The notes under the pieces were generated by a model that had not been told where the DNA came from, ran no database searches, and saw only the letters and a program-made list of their open reading frames with translations. DNA of 64,000 nt, taken from NCBI RefSeq assembly GCF_028657905.1, contig NZ_CP117782.1, positions 1,922,001-1,986,000 on the forward strand, read 5' to 3'. The stretch is from Burkholderia sp. FERM BP-3421 (lineage in GTDB: Bacteria; Pseudomonadota; Gammaproteobacteria; Burkholderiales; Burkholderiaceae). A program made the position numbers and the translations under genes. Positions 24,172-34,117 of this stretch are shown piece by piece; positions within the stretch are counted from its first letter, which is position 1; each line of letters starts with the position of its first letter.

Positions 24172-25449
24172 ATGCAATCTGTTCCAGCCCCCATTTCACG
24201 GCGCCTGATCGCCGCCCGCGTCTTCGCCCTCATCGCGCTGTGCATGGTGCCCGTCTCGACGGCGCTCACCAACGTGTTCTGCGCGCTGTTCGCCGTCGCC
24301 GCGCTGAGCGCGCCGGAATTCTGGCGCAACCTCCCCTCGCTGGTGCGGCAACGCGCCTCGCTCGCCGCGCTGCTGCTGCTCGGCGCGCTCGCGCTGAGCG
24401 TCTCGTACACGGTCATGACGCCGACCTCGGTGGCCTGGGAATGGGTCGCGAAATACAACAAGCTGCTGCTGCTGCCGTTCGCGGTGCTCGTCTTCAAGGA
24501 CGCGCACCCGTCGTGGGCGACGGCCACGCGCTGGAGCTGGTTCCTCACGCTGTGCGTGATCCTGCTGCTGTCGACGACCAACTACCTCGGCCTCACCCAC
24601 CTGGGCCCGGCCTATCACACCGAGCTGCCGCTGTCGCGCGCCTGGGTGTTCAAGAACCACATCGCGGCAGGCATGTTCGGCGCGCTGCTGTTCTACCAGG
24701 CCTTCGACTTCGCGCTGTCCACCCGGTCGTGCCGCGCGCGGCTCGCGTTCGCCGCGGTCGGCGTGCTCGCGCTGCTGAACGTGTTCGTGATGCTGCAGGG
24801 CCGCACCGGCCAGCTGATCGCGGTGCTGCTCGCGTTCGTGGTCGCGCTGCGCTTCATCCTGATCCAGCGCCGCAAGGCGCCGCTGCGCGCCGCGCTCGCG
24901 GCGGGCCTGCTGCTCGCCGGCGTGGCGGCGCTGGTGGTGGCCGCCTGCACGATGCAGGGCGGCCGGCTGACGAAGGTCACGACGGAAATCCGCGACTACC
25001 AGCAGCACGACGCGATCACCTCGACCGGCCTGCGGCTCGAGTGGTATCGCAAGGGGTTCGACCTGTACGTGCAGCGGCCCGTGCTCGGCTATGGCGCGGG
25101 CGGTCTGCAGTATGAGTTCGCGAAGCTGGCGGAAGGCCGCACGAAGGCCGAGGGCATCCTCACCTCGAACCCGCACAACGAGTACCTGCTGATGGCGGTT
25201 CAGCTCGGCGCGGTCGGCCTGCTGCTGTTCCTCAACCTGCTCGTGCAGATCTTCCGGACGGGCTGCGCGCTCGATCCGCGCGCGCGGCAGTTGCTGTACG
25301 CGTGGCTCGCGATCTTCGCGATCGGCAGCCTCGCCAACTCGCTGCTGCTCGACTTCGCGGAAGGCCACCTGCTGGTGCTGCTCGCCGGCATCCTGCTCGG
25401 CTGCGGCCACCGCGCCGCGCCCGGCTACCGGGTCGCGCCCGCCGTCTGA
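24172..25449 (+). CDS. O-antigen ligase family protein (WaaL-like)
   Basis: A 425-residue polytopic inner-membrane protein with 10–12 hydrophobic segments. The Wzy_C/WaaL signature region is in the periplasmic loop around residues 250–345: MLQGRTGQLIAVLLAFVVAL, then TSTGLRLEWYRKGFDLYVQR with the conserved Arg, and ILTSNPHNEYLLMAVQLG with the essential His. WaaL joins undecaprenyl-linked O antigen to lipid A core in the periplasm, which fits the adjacent core glycosyltransferases and msbA. Whether it ligates O antigen or another polymer cannot be told. Start at the ATG at 24172. Confidence 0.9.
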   Translation: MQSVPAPISRRLIAARVFALIALCMVPVSTALTNVFCALFAVAALSAPEFWRNLPSLVRQRASLAALLLLGALALSVSYTVMTPTSVAWEWVAKYNKLLLLPFAVLVFKDAHPSWATATRWSWFLTLCVILLLSTTNYLGLTHLGPAYHTELPLSRAWVFKNHIAAGMFGALLFYQAFDFALSTRSCRARLAFAAVGVLALLNVFVMLQGRTGQLIAVLLAFVVALRFILIQRRKAPLRAALAAGLLLAGVAALVVAACTMQGGRLTKVTTEIRDYQQHDAITSTGLRLEWYRKGFDLYVQRPVLGYGAGGLQYEFAKLAEGRTKAEGILTSNPHNEYLLMAVQLGAVGLLLFLNLLVQIFRTGCALDPRARQLLYAWLAIFAIGSLANSLLLDFAEGHLLVLLAGILLGCGHRAAPGYRVAPAV

Positions 25450-25456
25450 GCGGCCG

Positions 25457-26689
25457 TCAGCCCGCGCGCGGCGGCCGCGTCAGCGCCGACACATCGATCG
25501 GCGCAACCTCTGGAGCCGCCGGCGCCTCGGCCGGCAGGCCCATCATCTCGAGCGCCGCGCCGGTCACGCGCGCCACGCTCAGATTCACGAGGCAATCGCT
25601 GCGGCTGTCGACATGGCGCTCGCAGCCTTCGTGCCGGCACGGCACGCAGTCGCCCTCTCCCTGCATCAGATAGACATTGGCCAGGCGGCCGGAGCCGCGC
25701 AGCGGCCACGGATTGCGGTCGGCCGGCCAACCTTGCGGCCAGGGGCCCCAGCGCACCGGATCGGACGGCCCGAACAGCGCGACGGTCGGCGTGCCGGTGG
25801 CCGCCGCGACATGGGTCGCGCCGGTATCGGGGCCGATGAACAGACGCGCGCGCCGCACCAGCTCGGCGCTCTCGGCGAAGCTCAGCTCGCCGACCAGGTT
25901 CAGCAGGTCGCCGCCCGCCCGCGCCGCGATCTCGTCCGCATACGCGCGCTCGTTCGCGGCCGGGCCGCCGCTCAGCGCCACGGCATAGCCGCGCGCGCGC
26001 AGCCAGCCGACGAGCGCGACCCAGCCGTCGGCGCGCCATTGCTTGTAGGCATACATCGGATACGGATGCAGCACGACGAGCGGCCGCCCCGCCGCGACCG
26101 CCGCCGACGCCGCGAGCCGCGCGTCGAAGCGCGCGCGCGCCGCCGGGTCCGCGCCGATGCCCGGCGCGACCACCTGCGGGACCGGCTCGATGCCGAGCGC
26201 GGACGCCAGCGCGAGCGTGCTCACCACGGTATGCGCGGACGCATGATGATTGATCGCGATACGGTTCAGCATCAGGCGGGTCCACCAGCTGACCCGTTCC
26301 GGATCGACGAGGCCGGCCCGCTGCCTGCCGCCGAACCACGCGTAGAAGCGCGGCCGGTCCGAGCTGAGCGCCGCGCACGCGAGGTCGTAGCGCCGCCACA
26401 GCGCGGCCGCGTCGCGCAGCCGTTCGCCGAACTTCGCGCGCGGCTTGACGAGGATCACCCGGCGCAGGTCGGGATTGCCCTCGAGCACGCCCTCGGTGCC
26501 GCGAAACACCAGCATGTCGATCTGCGCCTCGGGCCAGCGCGCCTTCAGCGAGCGGACGAGCGGCGTCGTCAGCAGCACGTCGCCGATGCGGCGGGTGGCG
26601 ACGACGAGGATGCTGCGCGGCGGGCGCGAGTCGGAAAAGAGAGCGGCCAAGGCGGTTGCTTCCGTGGAGCGGGCTGATGAGGCTGGCAA
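25457..26689 (-). CDS. GT9 glycosyltransferase, heptosyltransferase-like
   Basis: A 410-residue member of the heptosyltransferase family (WaaF/WaaQ type). The N-terminal domain contains RSILVVATRRIGDVLLTTPL, the usual opening. The C-terminal nucleotide-sugar domain has RARLFIGPDTGATHVAAATG at about residues 279–298, with PTVALFGPSDPVRWGPW following, both hallmark segments of GT9. A cysteine-rich stretch (CVPCRHEGCERH) follows, as in several WaaQ-like proteins. It probably adds heptose or another sugar to the LPS core from the cytoplasmic side. It is convergent with waaL, seven bases apart. Confidence 0.9.
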   Translation of the reverse strand: MPASSARSTEATALAALFSDSRPPRSILVVATRRIGDVLLTTPLVRSLKARWPEAQIDMLVFRGTEGVLEGNPDLRRVILVKPRAKFGERLRDAAALWRRYDLACAALSSDRPRFYAWFGGRQRAGLVDPERVSWWTRLMLNRIAINHHASAHTVVSTLALASALGIEPVPQVVAPGIGADPAARARFDARLAASAAVAAGRPLVVLHPYPMYAYKQWRADGWVALVGWLRARGYAVALSGGPAANERAYADEIAARAGGDLLNLVGELSFAESAELVRRARLFIGPDTGATHVAAATGTPTVALFGPSDPVRWGPWPQGWPADRNPWPLRGSGRLANVYLMQGEGDCVPCRHEGCERHVDSRSDCLVNLSVARVTGAALEMMGLPAEAPAAPEVAPIDVSALTRPPRAG

Positions 26690-26740
26690 TGTACGCGATT
26701 CCCGCGCGGCGCGCCGCGCAGGGCGGCCGCGCCGGTCCGG

Positions 26741-29700
26741 TCAGTAGGCGATTTCGACGATGCTGCCGGCGAACGCCGCGCGCAATTCCGCGAGCAGCGT
26801 GTCGCTCGGCTTCACGCGCCACGCCTCGCCGAGCTGCATCTCGCCCTGCGCGCGCGCGTTGCGGTACGCGATCCGCACCTGGAGGCCGTTCGGCAGCGGC
26901 GGCGCCGCGCGACGGCCGCCGTCGCGGTCGCGTCCGCCGCGCGGCGCGGGCGCCTCGACGGGCGGCGCAGCGTCGGCCTTCGCCGCGTGCGCGTCGAGCA
27001 CGCGGCGCAGCGCGTCCGCGTCGGCATTGCCGTTGACCGTCAGGCGCACGGCCTGCGCGTAGCGGCTGCGCGCGCGCTCGAGGTCCATCACCGCATCCGC
27101 GGTGAAGCGGATGCCGCCCGTGAACGCGTCGTTGCGCGCCTGGCCCTGCACGATCAGCAGTTCATCTTCCTTGAACAGCGTGCGGTTCGCGTCGAACTGC
27201 TCGTTGAAGATCGTGATCTCGCACTGGCCGGTGCCGTCGTCGAGCAGCGCGATCAGCATCTTGCCGCGCTGGGTCATCTGGGTGCGCAGCGACGCGATCA
27301 CGCCGGCCACCAGCCGGTCGCGGCCTTCCTTCAGCTCGCCGAGCTTCTGGCGCGCGAAACGGCGCACCTCGTCGCGGTAGGAATCGAACAGGTGCCCCGA
27401 CAGGTAGAAGCCGAGCGCGCCCTTCTCCTCCTGCAGCCGGCGCTTGTCGTCCCAGGCCGGTTCGTCGACCAGCTCGTGCTCGTGCGTCGATTCCCCGCCG
27501 ATGTCGAACAGGCCCGCCTGCAGCGCGTTCGCGGCCGCCTGCTCGGCGGCTTCCATCGCGAGCGGCACCGACGCGAGCAGCCGCGCGCGATTCTCGTGCA
27601 GCGAATCGAACGCGCCCGCGCGGATCAGCGCCTCGACCGTGCGGCGGTTCACGATGCGCCGGTCGATCCGATCGCAGAAGTCGAACAGGTCGGTGAAGCG
27701 CTTTTCCTCGCGGGCGCGCAGGATCTCCTCGATCGCGTTCTGGCCACTGCCCTTCACCGCGCCCAGGCCGTAGCGGATGGTGCGCGAACGCCTGCCGTCG
27801 GCCTCGGCGACCGGCTCGAAGCGATAGTGCGACTGGTTGATGTCGGGCGGCAGCACGGCGAGGTTGTTCACGGCGCAATCGTCGAACAGGATCTTCACCT
27901 TGTCGGTGTCGTCCATCGCGAGCGTCATGTTGGCCGCCATGAATTCGGCCGGATGGTGCGCCTTCAGCCACGCGGTGTAGTACGCGAGCAGCGCGTAGGC
28001 GGCCGCGTGCGACTTGTTGAAGCCGTAGCCCGCGAACTTCTCCATCAAGTCGAAGATCTCGTCGGACTTCTCGCGCGTGAGGCCGTTGGTCGCCGCGCCC
28101 TCCGCGAAGATCTCGCGGTGCTTGGCCATCTCCTCGGGCTTCTTCTTGCCCATCGCGCGGCGCAGCAAGTCGGCGCCGCCGAGCGAGTAGCCGCCGATGA
28201 TCTGCGCCATCTGCATCACCTGCTCCTGATAGACCATGATGCCGTAGGTCTCTTTCAGGACGGGCTCGACGCGCGGATCCGGATAATCCACCTTCTCGCG
28301 GCCGTGCTTGCGCGCGCAGAAGCTCGGGATCAGGTCCATCGGGCCCGGGCGGTACAAGGACACGAGCGCGATGATGTCCTCGAAGCGGTCGGGCTGCGCA
28401 TCCTTCAACATGCCCTGCATGCCGCGGCTTTCCAGCTGGAACACGGCGACCGTGTTGGCCTTCTTGAGGATCTGGAACGAGGTCGGATCGTCGAGCGGCA
28501 CCTGCGCGAGCGACCAGTCGGCCTTCGACGGGTCGAGCCGGCGGATGTAGCGCTCGGCCCAGTCGAGGATGGTCAGCGTGGTCAGGCCCAGAAAGTCGAA
28601 CTTCACGAGGCCGACCGCCTCGACGTCGTCCTTGTCGTACTGGCTCACCACGCCGCCTTCGTCGCCCTGCGTGTACAGCGGGCAGAAGTCGGTCAGCTTG
28701 CCGGGCGCGATCAGCACGCCGCCCGCGTGCATCCCGACGTTGCGGGTCAGCCCCTCGACGCGCTGCGCGAGGTCGAGCAGCTGGTGCACCTCGTCCTCGT
28801 TGTCGTAGCGCTCCTGGAGCAGCGGCTCCTCCTTCATCGCGTCCGCGATCGTCACGTGCTTGCCCGGCTTGAACGGGATCAGCTTCGCGACGCCGTCGGT
28901 GAACATGTAGCCGAGATCGAGCACGCGCCCGATGTCGCGCACCGCCGCCTTCGCGGCCATCGTGCCGAAGGTCGCGATCTGCGACACCGCGTCCGCGCCG
29001 TACTTCTCCTTCACGTACTGGATCACGCGATCGCGGCCGTGCTGGCAGAAGTCGATGTCGAAGTCGGGCATCGACACCCGCTCCGGATTCAGGAAGCGCT
29101 CGAACAGCAAGTTGTAGCGCAGCGGGTCGAGGTCGGTGATGCCGAGCGCGTAGGCGACCAGCGAACCCGCGCCCGAGCCCCGCCCCGGCCCGACCGGCAC
29201 GCCGTTGTTCTTGGCCCAGTTGATGAAGTCCGCGACGATCAGGAAGTAGCCCGGAAAGCCCATCTTCGTGATCGTGCCGCACTCGAAGTCGAGGCGCTGG
29301 TAGTAGGTGTCGCGCTGGCGGTCGCGTTCCGCCGCGTCCGGGTACAGCTGCGCGAGGCGCTTTTCCAGGCCCTCCTTCGACAGCTGCACGAGGTAGTCGT
29401 CGAGCGACATGCCGTCGGGCGTCGGGAACAGCGGCAGCTTCGGCTTGCCGAGCTCGAGCGTCAGGTTGCAGCGCTTCGCGATCTCGACCGAGTTCGCGAT
29501 CGCCGACGGCAGGTCGGCGAACAGCGCGAGCATTTCGTCCTGCGACATGAATCGCTGCGCGGTGGTGAAGCGCTTCTGGCGGCGCGGATTCGCGAGCATG
29601 TCGCCTTCCGAGATGCACACGCGCGCCTCGTGCGCGGTGAAATCGTCGTCGGACATGAACTGCAGCGGATGGGTGGCGACCACCGGCAGCTTCAGCTCGG

Positions 29701-30271
29701 CGGCGATCGTCGCGGCCTGCTGGATGTAGGCCTCGGCGCCCGGCTGCCCGTAGCGCTGCAGTTCGACGTAGAAGCCGCCCGGGAACACCTTCGACCAGCG
29801 CGCCGCGTGACGGCGGGCCGCCTCCTCGTTGCCCGCCGCGAGCGCGAGGCCGATGTCGCCCTGCTGGGCGCCCGACAGCGCGAGCAGGCCCTGCGACAGC
29901 TCGCCGTCGAGCCAGGCCGCGTCGAGCTCCGCGCGGCCGCGGTGCTGGTTCGTGAGCCACGCCTTCGACAGCAGCTCGCAGAGATTCAGGTAGCCGCGCT
30001 TGTCCTTGACGAGCAGCAAGAGGCGCGCGGGCTTGTCCCGATCATCGGGATTGGCGATCCAGACATCGCAGCCGGCGATCGGCTTGATGCCCTTGCCACG
30101 GGCTTCCGTGTAGAAACGGACGAGGCCGAATGCGTTGCCGAGGTCGGTGAGCGCGAGCGCGCCCTGGCCGTCCGCGGCGGCTGCCTTGACGATGTCGTCA
30201 ATGCGCACGATGCCGTCGGCAATCGAGAATTCGGAGTGAACGCGGAGATGGACGAAGCGGGGATCTGACAT
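26741..30271 (-). CDS. dnaE: DNA polymerase III alpha subunit
   Basis: DnaE is the replicative polymerase catalytic subunit. The 1,176-residue product starts MSDPRFVHLRVHSEFSIADG, the degenerate PHP domain of proteobacterial DnaE. It includes the palm motif SMPDFDIDFCQHGRDRV with two catalytic Asp residues and QIIGGYSLGGADLLRRAMGK later in the palm/thumb. An OB fold and C-terminal domain follow; the segment near residues 1100–1130 is Arg/Gly/Ala-rich linker. I start at the ATG at 30271; the open frame further upstream is low-complexity. The long frames open on the opposite strand across this gene are GC-driven shadows. Confidence 0.98.
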   Translation of the reverse strand: MSDPRFVHLRVHSEFSIADGIVRIDDIVKAAAADGQGALALTDLGNAFGLVRFYTEARGKGIKPIAGCDVWIANPDDRDKPARLLLLVKDKRGYLNLCELLSKAWLTNQHRGRAELDAAWLDGELSQGLLALSGAQQGDIGLALAAGNEEAARRHAARWSKVFPGGFYVELQRYGQPGAEAYIQQAATIAAELKLPVVATHPLQFMSDDDFTAHEARVCISEGDMLANPRRQKRFTTAQRFMSQDEMLALFADLPSAIANSVEIAKRCNLTLELGKPKLPLFPTPDGMSLDDYLVQLSKEGLEKRLAQLYPDAAERDRQRDTYYQRLDFECGTITKMGFPGYFLIVADFINWAKNNGVPVGPGRGSGAGSLVAYALGITDLDPLRYNLLFERFLNPERVSMPDFDIDFCQHGRDRVIQYVKEKYGADAVSQIATFGTMAAKAAVRDIGRVLDLGYMFTDGVAKLIPFKPGKHVTIADAMKEEPLLQERYDNEDEVHQLLDLAQRVEGLTRNVGMHAGGVLIAPGKLTDFCPLYTQGDEGGVVSQYDKDDVEAVGLVKFDFLGLTTLTILDWAERYIRRLDPSKADWSLAQVPLDDPTSFQILKKANTVAVFQLESRGMQGMLKDAQPDRFEDIIALVSLYRPGPMDLIPSFCARKHGREKVDYPDPRVEPVLKETYGIMVYQEQVMQMAQIIGGYSLGGADLLRRAMGKKKPEEMAKHREIFAEGAATNGLTREKSDEIFDLMEKFAGYGFNKSHAAAYALLAYYTAWLKAHHPAEFMAANMTLAMDDTDKVKILFDDCAVNNLAVLPPDINQSHYRFEPVAEADGRRSRTIRYGLGAVKGSGQNAIEEILRAREEKRFTDLFDFCDRIDRRIVNRRTVEALIRAGAFDSLHENRARLLASVPLAMEAAEQAAANALQAGLFDIGGESTHEHELVDEPAWDDKRRLQEEKGALGFYLSGHLFDSYRDEVRRFARQKLGELKEGRDRLVAGVIASLRTQMTQRGKMLIALLDDGTGQCEITIFNEQFDANRTLFKEDELLIVQGQARNDAFTGGIRFTADAVMDLERARSRYAQAVRLTVNGNADADALRRVLDAHAAKADAAPPVEAPAPRGGRDRDGGRRAAPPLPNGLQVRIAYRNARAQGEMQLGEAWRVKPSDTLLAELRAAFAGSIVEIAY

Positions 30272-30524
30272 GGGCGCTATTGTAGCCGCGTCGTCGCCGG
30301 GCCATGATCCGGCCCGGCCAAAAAAATCGCGGCCCGCGGGGCGGGCGGCCCGCGGGCCGCGGCAACCGGACGCGGCCGCCGCGCGCGGGCCGGGTACGCC
30401 GCGGCCCGCGTTTGCGGGATAATGGCGGTTTCCGTTTCCACCGATTCGGCCCCATCCGGCCCCGCTTCGCGCCCTGATTTCGCGAACGCGCCGGCGGCGG
30501 CCGTCGCTTCGTCGCCCGATCACC

Positions 30525-31391
30525 ATGTCCACCGTCAATCTCGCCGCCTACCACTTCGTGTCGATCGACTCGATCGAAACCTGGCGGCCGCTCGTCCTCG
30601 CGCGCTGCCAGGCGCTCGACCTGCGCGGCACCATCCTGCTCGCCCCCGAAGGCATCAACCTGTTCATCGCCGGCTCGCGCGAGGCGACCGACGCCTTCGT
30701 CGACTACCTGCGCCACGATCCCCTGTTCGAGGGCAGGTTCCAGACCCTGCAGTTCAAGGAAAGCCTGTCCGACGCGCAGCCGTTCCGGCGCATGCTGGTG
30801 CGCCAGAAGCGCGAGATCATCACGATGAAGAAGCCGGCGATCAAGCCCGAGCTGGGCCGCGCGCCCGCCGTCGACGCCCGCACGCTGAAGGTCTGGCTCG
30901 ACCGGGGCCACGACGACGCGGGCCGGCCGGTCGTGATGCTCGACACGCGCAACGCGTTCGAGGTCGACGTCGGCACCTTCGACCACGCGCTCGACTACCG
31001 GATCGACAAGTTCAGCGAATTCCCCGAGGTGATCGACGCGAACCGCGCGGACCTCGAAGGCAAGACCGTGGTGTCGTTCTGCACGGGCGGGATCCGCTGC
31101 GAGAAGGCGGCGATCCACATGAAGGAAATCGGCATCGACCACGTCTACCAGCTCGAAGGCGGCATCCTCAAGTACTTCGAGGAAGTCGGCGGCGCGCACT
31201 ATCACGGCGACTGCTTCGTGTTCGACTACCGCACCGCGCTGAATCCGCAGCTGGCGCCCACCGCGGACGCCACCTGCTTCGCGTGCCGCGCGGTGGTGCC
31301 GGCCGCCGACCAGCAATCGCCGCTGTACGTGCATGGGGCATCCTGCCCCGCCTGCCACCCGGCTTCGCGCGCGAACGACGCGGCGGCCTGA
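30525..31391 (+). CDS. trhO: oxygen-dependent tRNA uridine(34) hydroxylase
   Basis: TrhO (YceA family) hydroxylates uridine 34 of certain tRNAs to ho5U. The 288-residue protein has the N-terminal UPF0176 domain (ALDLRGTILLAPEGINLFIA) and a rhodanese-like domain with VVMLDTRNAFEVDVGTFDHA. The active-site Cys is in VVSFCTGGIRCEKAAIH, and LEGGILKYFEEVGG follows. The C terminus carries two Cys pairs (TCFACR, SCPACH), possibly metal-binding. Start at the ATG at 30525. It is followed after 13 bases by gluQRS, so two tRNA-modification genes sit together, divergent from dnaE. Confidence 0.94.
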   Translation: MSTVNLAAYHFVSIDSIETWRPLVLARCQALDLRGTILLAPEGINLFIAGSREATDAFVDYLRHDPLFEGRFQTLQFKESLSDAQPFRRMLVRQKREIITMKKPAIKPELGRAPAVDARTLKVWLDRGHDDAGRPVVMLDTRNAFEVDVGTFDHALDYRIDKFSEFPEVIDANRADLEGKTVVSFCTGGIRCEKAAIHMKEIGIDHVYQLEGGILKYFEEVGGAHYHGDCFVFDYRTALNPQLAPTADATCFACRAVVPAADQQSPLYVHGASCPACHPASRANDAAA

Positions 31392-31404
31392 CGCGCCGGC
31401 GCGC

Positions 31405-32295
31405 ATGAGCGGCTATCGCGGACGCTTCGCGCCCTCGCCGACCGGGCCGCTGCACTTCGGCTCGCTGGTCGGCGCGCTCGCGAGCTGGCTCGACGCGCGC
31501 GCGCACGACGGCGCGTGGCTCGTGCGGATCGAGGACATCGACGGTCCGCGCACGGTGCCCGGCGCCGCCGACGCGATCCTCGCGACACTCGCGCGCTTCG
31601 GGCTCGCCGCAGACGAACCGGTCGTCCGGCAAAGCACGCGCGGCGCGTCCTACACGGCCGCGCTCGAGCGGCTGCTCGCGGCCGGCCGCGCGTATCCGTG
31701 CGGCTGCACCCGCAAGGAAATCACCGATTCGCTGCGCAACGCGCACGCGCGCCACACCACCCTCGCCTATCCCGGCACCTGCCGCGACGGCCTGCACGGC
31801 CGGCCCGCGCGCGCCTGGCGGCTGCGGGTGCCCGACGGCGCCGCCGCGCGCGTCGGCTATGACGATCGTTGGCAAGGCCCGCAATCGCAGGATCTCGCGA
31901 CCGAGGTCGGCGACTTCGTGCTGAAACGCGCGGACGGCCTGTGGGCCTACCAGCTCGCGGTCGTCGTCGACGACGGCGACGCGCGCATCACGCACGTGGT
32001 GCGCGGCGCCGACCTGCTCGACTCCACGCCGCGCCAGATCTACCTGCAGCAGTGCCTCGACCTGCCCGTGCCGGCCTACCTGCACGTGCCGGTGGTGGTC
32101 GACGCGCACGGCGACAAGCTCAGCAAGCAGACCGGCGCGGCGGCGCTCGACGACGGCCCGCCGCTGCCCGCGCTCGCGGCCGCGGCCGCGCACCTCGGCC
32201 TCGCGCCCTCGGTCGCGCCCGACGCCGCGCTCGACAGCTGGCTCGCCGCCGCGACGGCCGCCTGGGCCGCGCGCTTCGGCCCGGACGCACGCTGA
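31405..32295 (+). CDS. gluQRS: glutamyl-Q tRNA(Asp) synthetase
   Basis: GluQRS attaches glutamate to queuosine in tRNA-Asp and is a truncated relative of GluRS. The 296-residue protein has GRFAPSPTGPLHFGSLVGAL in the HIGH region and DKLSKQTGA in the KMSKS region. The zinc site is formed by YPCGCTRKEI and a later Cys (GTCRDG), and there is no anticodon-binding domain, as expected. Start at the ATG at 31405. Coupling to trhO upstream suggests a shared tRNA-34 modification unit. A strong hairpin follows. Confidence 0.95.
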   Translation: MSGYRGRFAPSPTGPLHFGSLVGALASWLDARAHDGAWLVRIEDIDGPRTVPGAADAILATLARFGLAADEPVVRQSTRGASYTAALERLLAAGRAYPCGCTRKEITDSLRNAHARHTTLAYPGTCRDGLHGRPARAWRLRVPDGAAARVGYDDRWQGPQSQDLATEVGDFVLKRADGLWAYQLAVVVDDGDARITHVVRGADLLDSTPRQIYLQQCLDLPVPAYLHVPVVVDAHGDKLSKQTGAAALDDGPPLPALAAAAAHLGLAPSVAPDAALDSWLAAATAAWAARFGPDAR

Positions 32296-32325
32296 CGCCG
32301 CGCCTTCATCCCGCCCCGAAATGAA

Positions 32326-32359
32326 CACGGCCCGGCCGGCTTGCGCCGGTCGGGCCGTG
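32326..32359. terminator. bidirectional hairpin terminator
   Basis: CACGGCCCGGCCGGC and its near-complement (14 of 15 pairs) around a TTGC loop, lying between the convergent gluQRS and rhlE-type genes. The stem is strong; no long T-run. Confidence 0.7.
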
Positions 32360-32387
32360 GCAGGGACGGTCGCGCGACCGTCGCCGC

Positions 32388-33866
32388 TCAGGACGACGAG
32401 GTCTTGCGCGGCATGCCGAAGCCGCCGAGCAGCGCCGCGAGGGGCTGCTTCGAGGCCTTCTTCTCGGGCTGCGATGCGTCCGGCTCGTCCGCCGGACGGC
32501 TGGCCGCCTGCGACGGCTCGTACGGCTTCAGGAAGAATTCGTCGACGGGCGCCTCGCGGCGCGCGTGGTACGGGCGCTCGCCGCCGGCGCGGCGCACGCC
32601 CGGGCCGCGATGCTCGTCGCGCTCGCGGCGGCCGCCGCGTTCGCTCCGCTCCCCACGCTCACCACGCTCGCTCCGCTCGTCGCGGCGATGCCGCGCGGGC
32701 GCCTCGATCGCGAGCGTTTCGAGCGGCAGCGTGCGCTTGATCAGCTTCTCGATGTCCGCGAGCTGCTTGCGTTCGTTGGGACTGCACAGCGACAGCGCGT
32801 CGCCCGACGCGCCCGCGCGGCCGGTACGGCCGATCCGGTGCACGTAGTCTTCCGCGTTGAACGGCAGGTCGAAGTTGATCACGGCCGGCAGCTCGGCGAT
32901 GTCGAGGCCGCGCGCGGCGACGTCGGTCGCGACGAGCGCCTCGATCTCGCCGCGCTTGAACGCGTCGAGCGCCTGCATCCGCTCGCTCTGCGAACGGTCG
33001 CCGTGGATCGCGGTGGCCACCACGCCGTCGCGCTCGAGCAGGCGCGACAGGCGGCTCGCGCCGATCTTGCTGTTGCAGAACACGATCACCTGCTTGAGCG
33101 CGCGCTCGCGGATCAGCTTGACCACGGCCGCCTGCTTGTCGCCCTCGGCGACGTCGTAGACGATCTGCGTGACATTGGTCGCCGTCGCATTGCTGCGCGC
33201 GACTTCGATCGTCTGCGGATCGCGCAGGTAGGTCGACGCGAGCTTCTTGATTTCGGGCGAGAAGGTCGCCGAGAACAGCAGCGTCTGGCGTTCCTTCGGC
33301 AGCAGGTTCAGGATCCGCTGCAGGTCGGGCAGGAAGCCCATGTCGAGCATGCGGTCGGCTTCGTCGAGCACGAGGATCTGGACCTGGCCGAGATTCGCGG
33401 TTTTCTGCTGCACGTGGTCGAGCAGCCGCCCCGGGGTCGCGATCAGGATCTCGACGCCGCGCCGCAGCTCGGCCATCTGCGGGTTCATGTCGACACCGCC
33501 GAACACCACCGCGCTGCGCAGCGGCGTGTGCTTGCCGTAGGCATGCACGTTCGCGGCGACCTGATCGGCCAGCTCGCGGGTCGGCGTGAGGATCAGCGCG
33601 CGCACCGGGTGGCGCGCGGGCGATGCGCTGGTGTTGGCCTGCGGCAACAGCCGCTGGAGGATCGGCAGCGAGAAGCTCGCGGTCTTGCCGGTGCCGGTTT
33701 GCGCGGCGCCCATCACGTCGCGGCCGGACAGCACGACCGGAATCGCCTTGGCCTGGATCGGCGTCGGCGTCGTATAGCCCTGCTCCACGATGGCTTTCAG
33801 GATATCGGCGGCAAGACCGAACTGGTCGAAAGTCGCGTCGACAGGCTTGGCAACAGAATCGGACAT
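32388..33866 (-). CDS. rhlE: DEAD-box RNA helicase, RhlE type
   Basis: A 492-residue ATP-dependent RNA helicase. The Q motif region is FDQFGLAADILKAIVEQGYT. Motif I is AQTGTGKTA, motif II VLDEADRMLDMGF, and motif III LLFSATF. The second RecA domain has VATDVAARGLD and HRIGRTGRAG. The last ~110 residues form a basic, Arg/Glu/Gly-rich tail with repeated ERGERSERGG-like units, typical of RhlE and used for RNA contacts. It acts in ribosome assembly or RNA turnover. It reads alone on the minus strand. Confidence 0.93.
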   Translation of the reverse strand: MSDSVAKPVDATFDQFGLAADILKAIVEQGYTTPTPIQAKAIPVVLSGRDVMGAAQTGTGKTASFSLPILQRLLPQANTSASPARHPVRALILTPTRELADQVAANVHAYGKHTPLRSAVVFGGVDMNPQMAELRRGVEILIATPGRLLDHVQQKTANLGQVQILVLDEADRMLDMGFLPDLQRILNLLPKERQTLLFSATFSPEIKKLASTYLRDPQTIEVARSNATATNVTQIVYDVAEGDKQAAVVKLIRERALKQVIVFCNSKIGASRLSRLLERDGVVATAIHGDRSQSERMQALDAFKRGEIEALVATDVAARGLDIAELPAVINFDLPFNAEDYVHRIGRTGRAGASGDALSLCSPNERKQLADIEKLIKRTLPLETLAIEAPARHRRDERSERGERGERSERGGRRERDEHRGPGVRRAGGERPYHARREAPVDEFFLKPYEPSQAASRPADEPDASQPEKKASKQPLAALLGGFGMPRKTSSS

Positions 33867-34117
33867 GGTGGCGTTTCGCTCAAAAGGCGCGGCGGGACAT
33901 CAAGCGCGCGGCAGCACCGGACGTCGGGCTGCCTGCGACACAAACATCGGAATAAAGACGGAGCCGCGGCGCGCCGCGCGGCGCCGCCGGGCGCCACGAC
34001 CCCGTGGGCCGCGCGCGAAGCTCGGTCCGGCGGACGTGCCGGCAGAAAGGGCAGCATTGTAGCATTGCCTCGTACCGGGCCGATGACAGCCCGGTGAAGC
34101 ATGCGCCGGGCAGCGTG

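Noticed and set aside
26987..30268. A 1,093-codon open frame on the plus strand opposite dnaE
   Set aside because: dnaE on the minus strand is unmistakable; the opposite frame is composed of Arg/Ala/Val/Asp-rich sequence typical of GC-rich shadow frames and resembles no protein.
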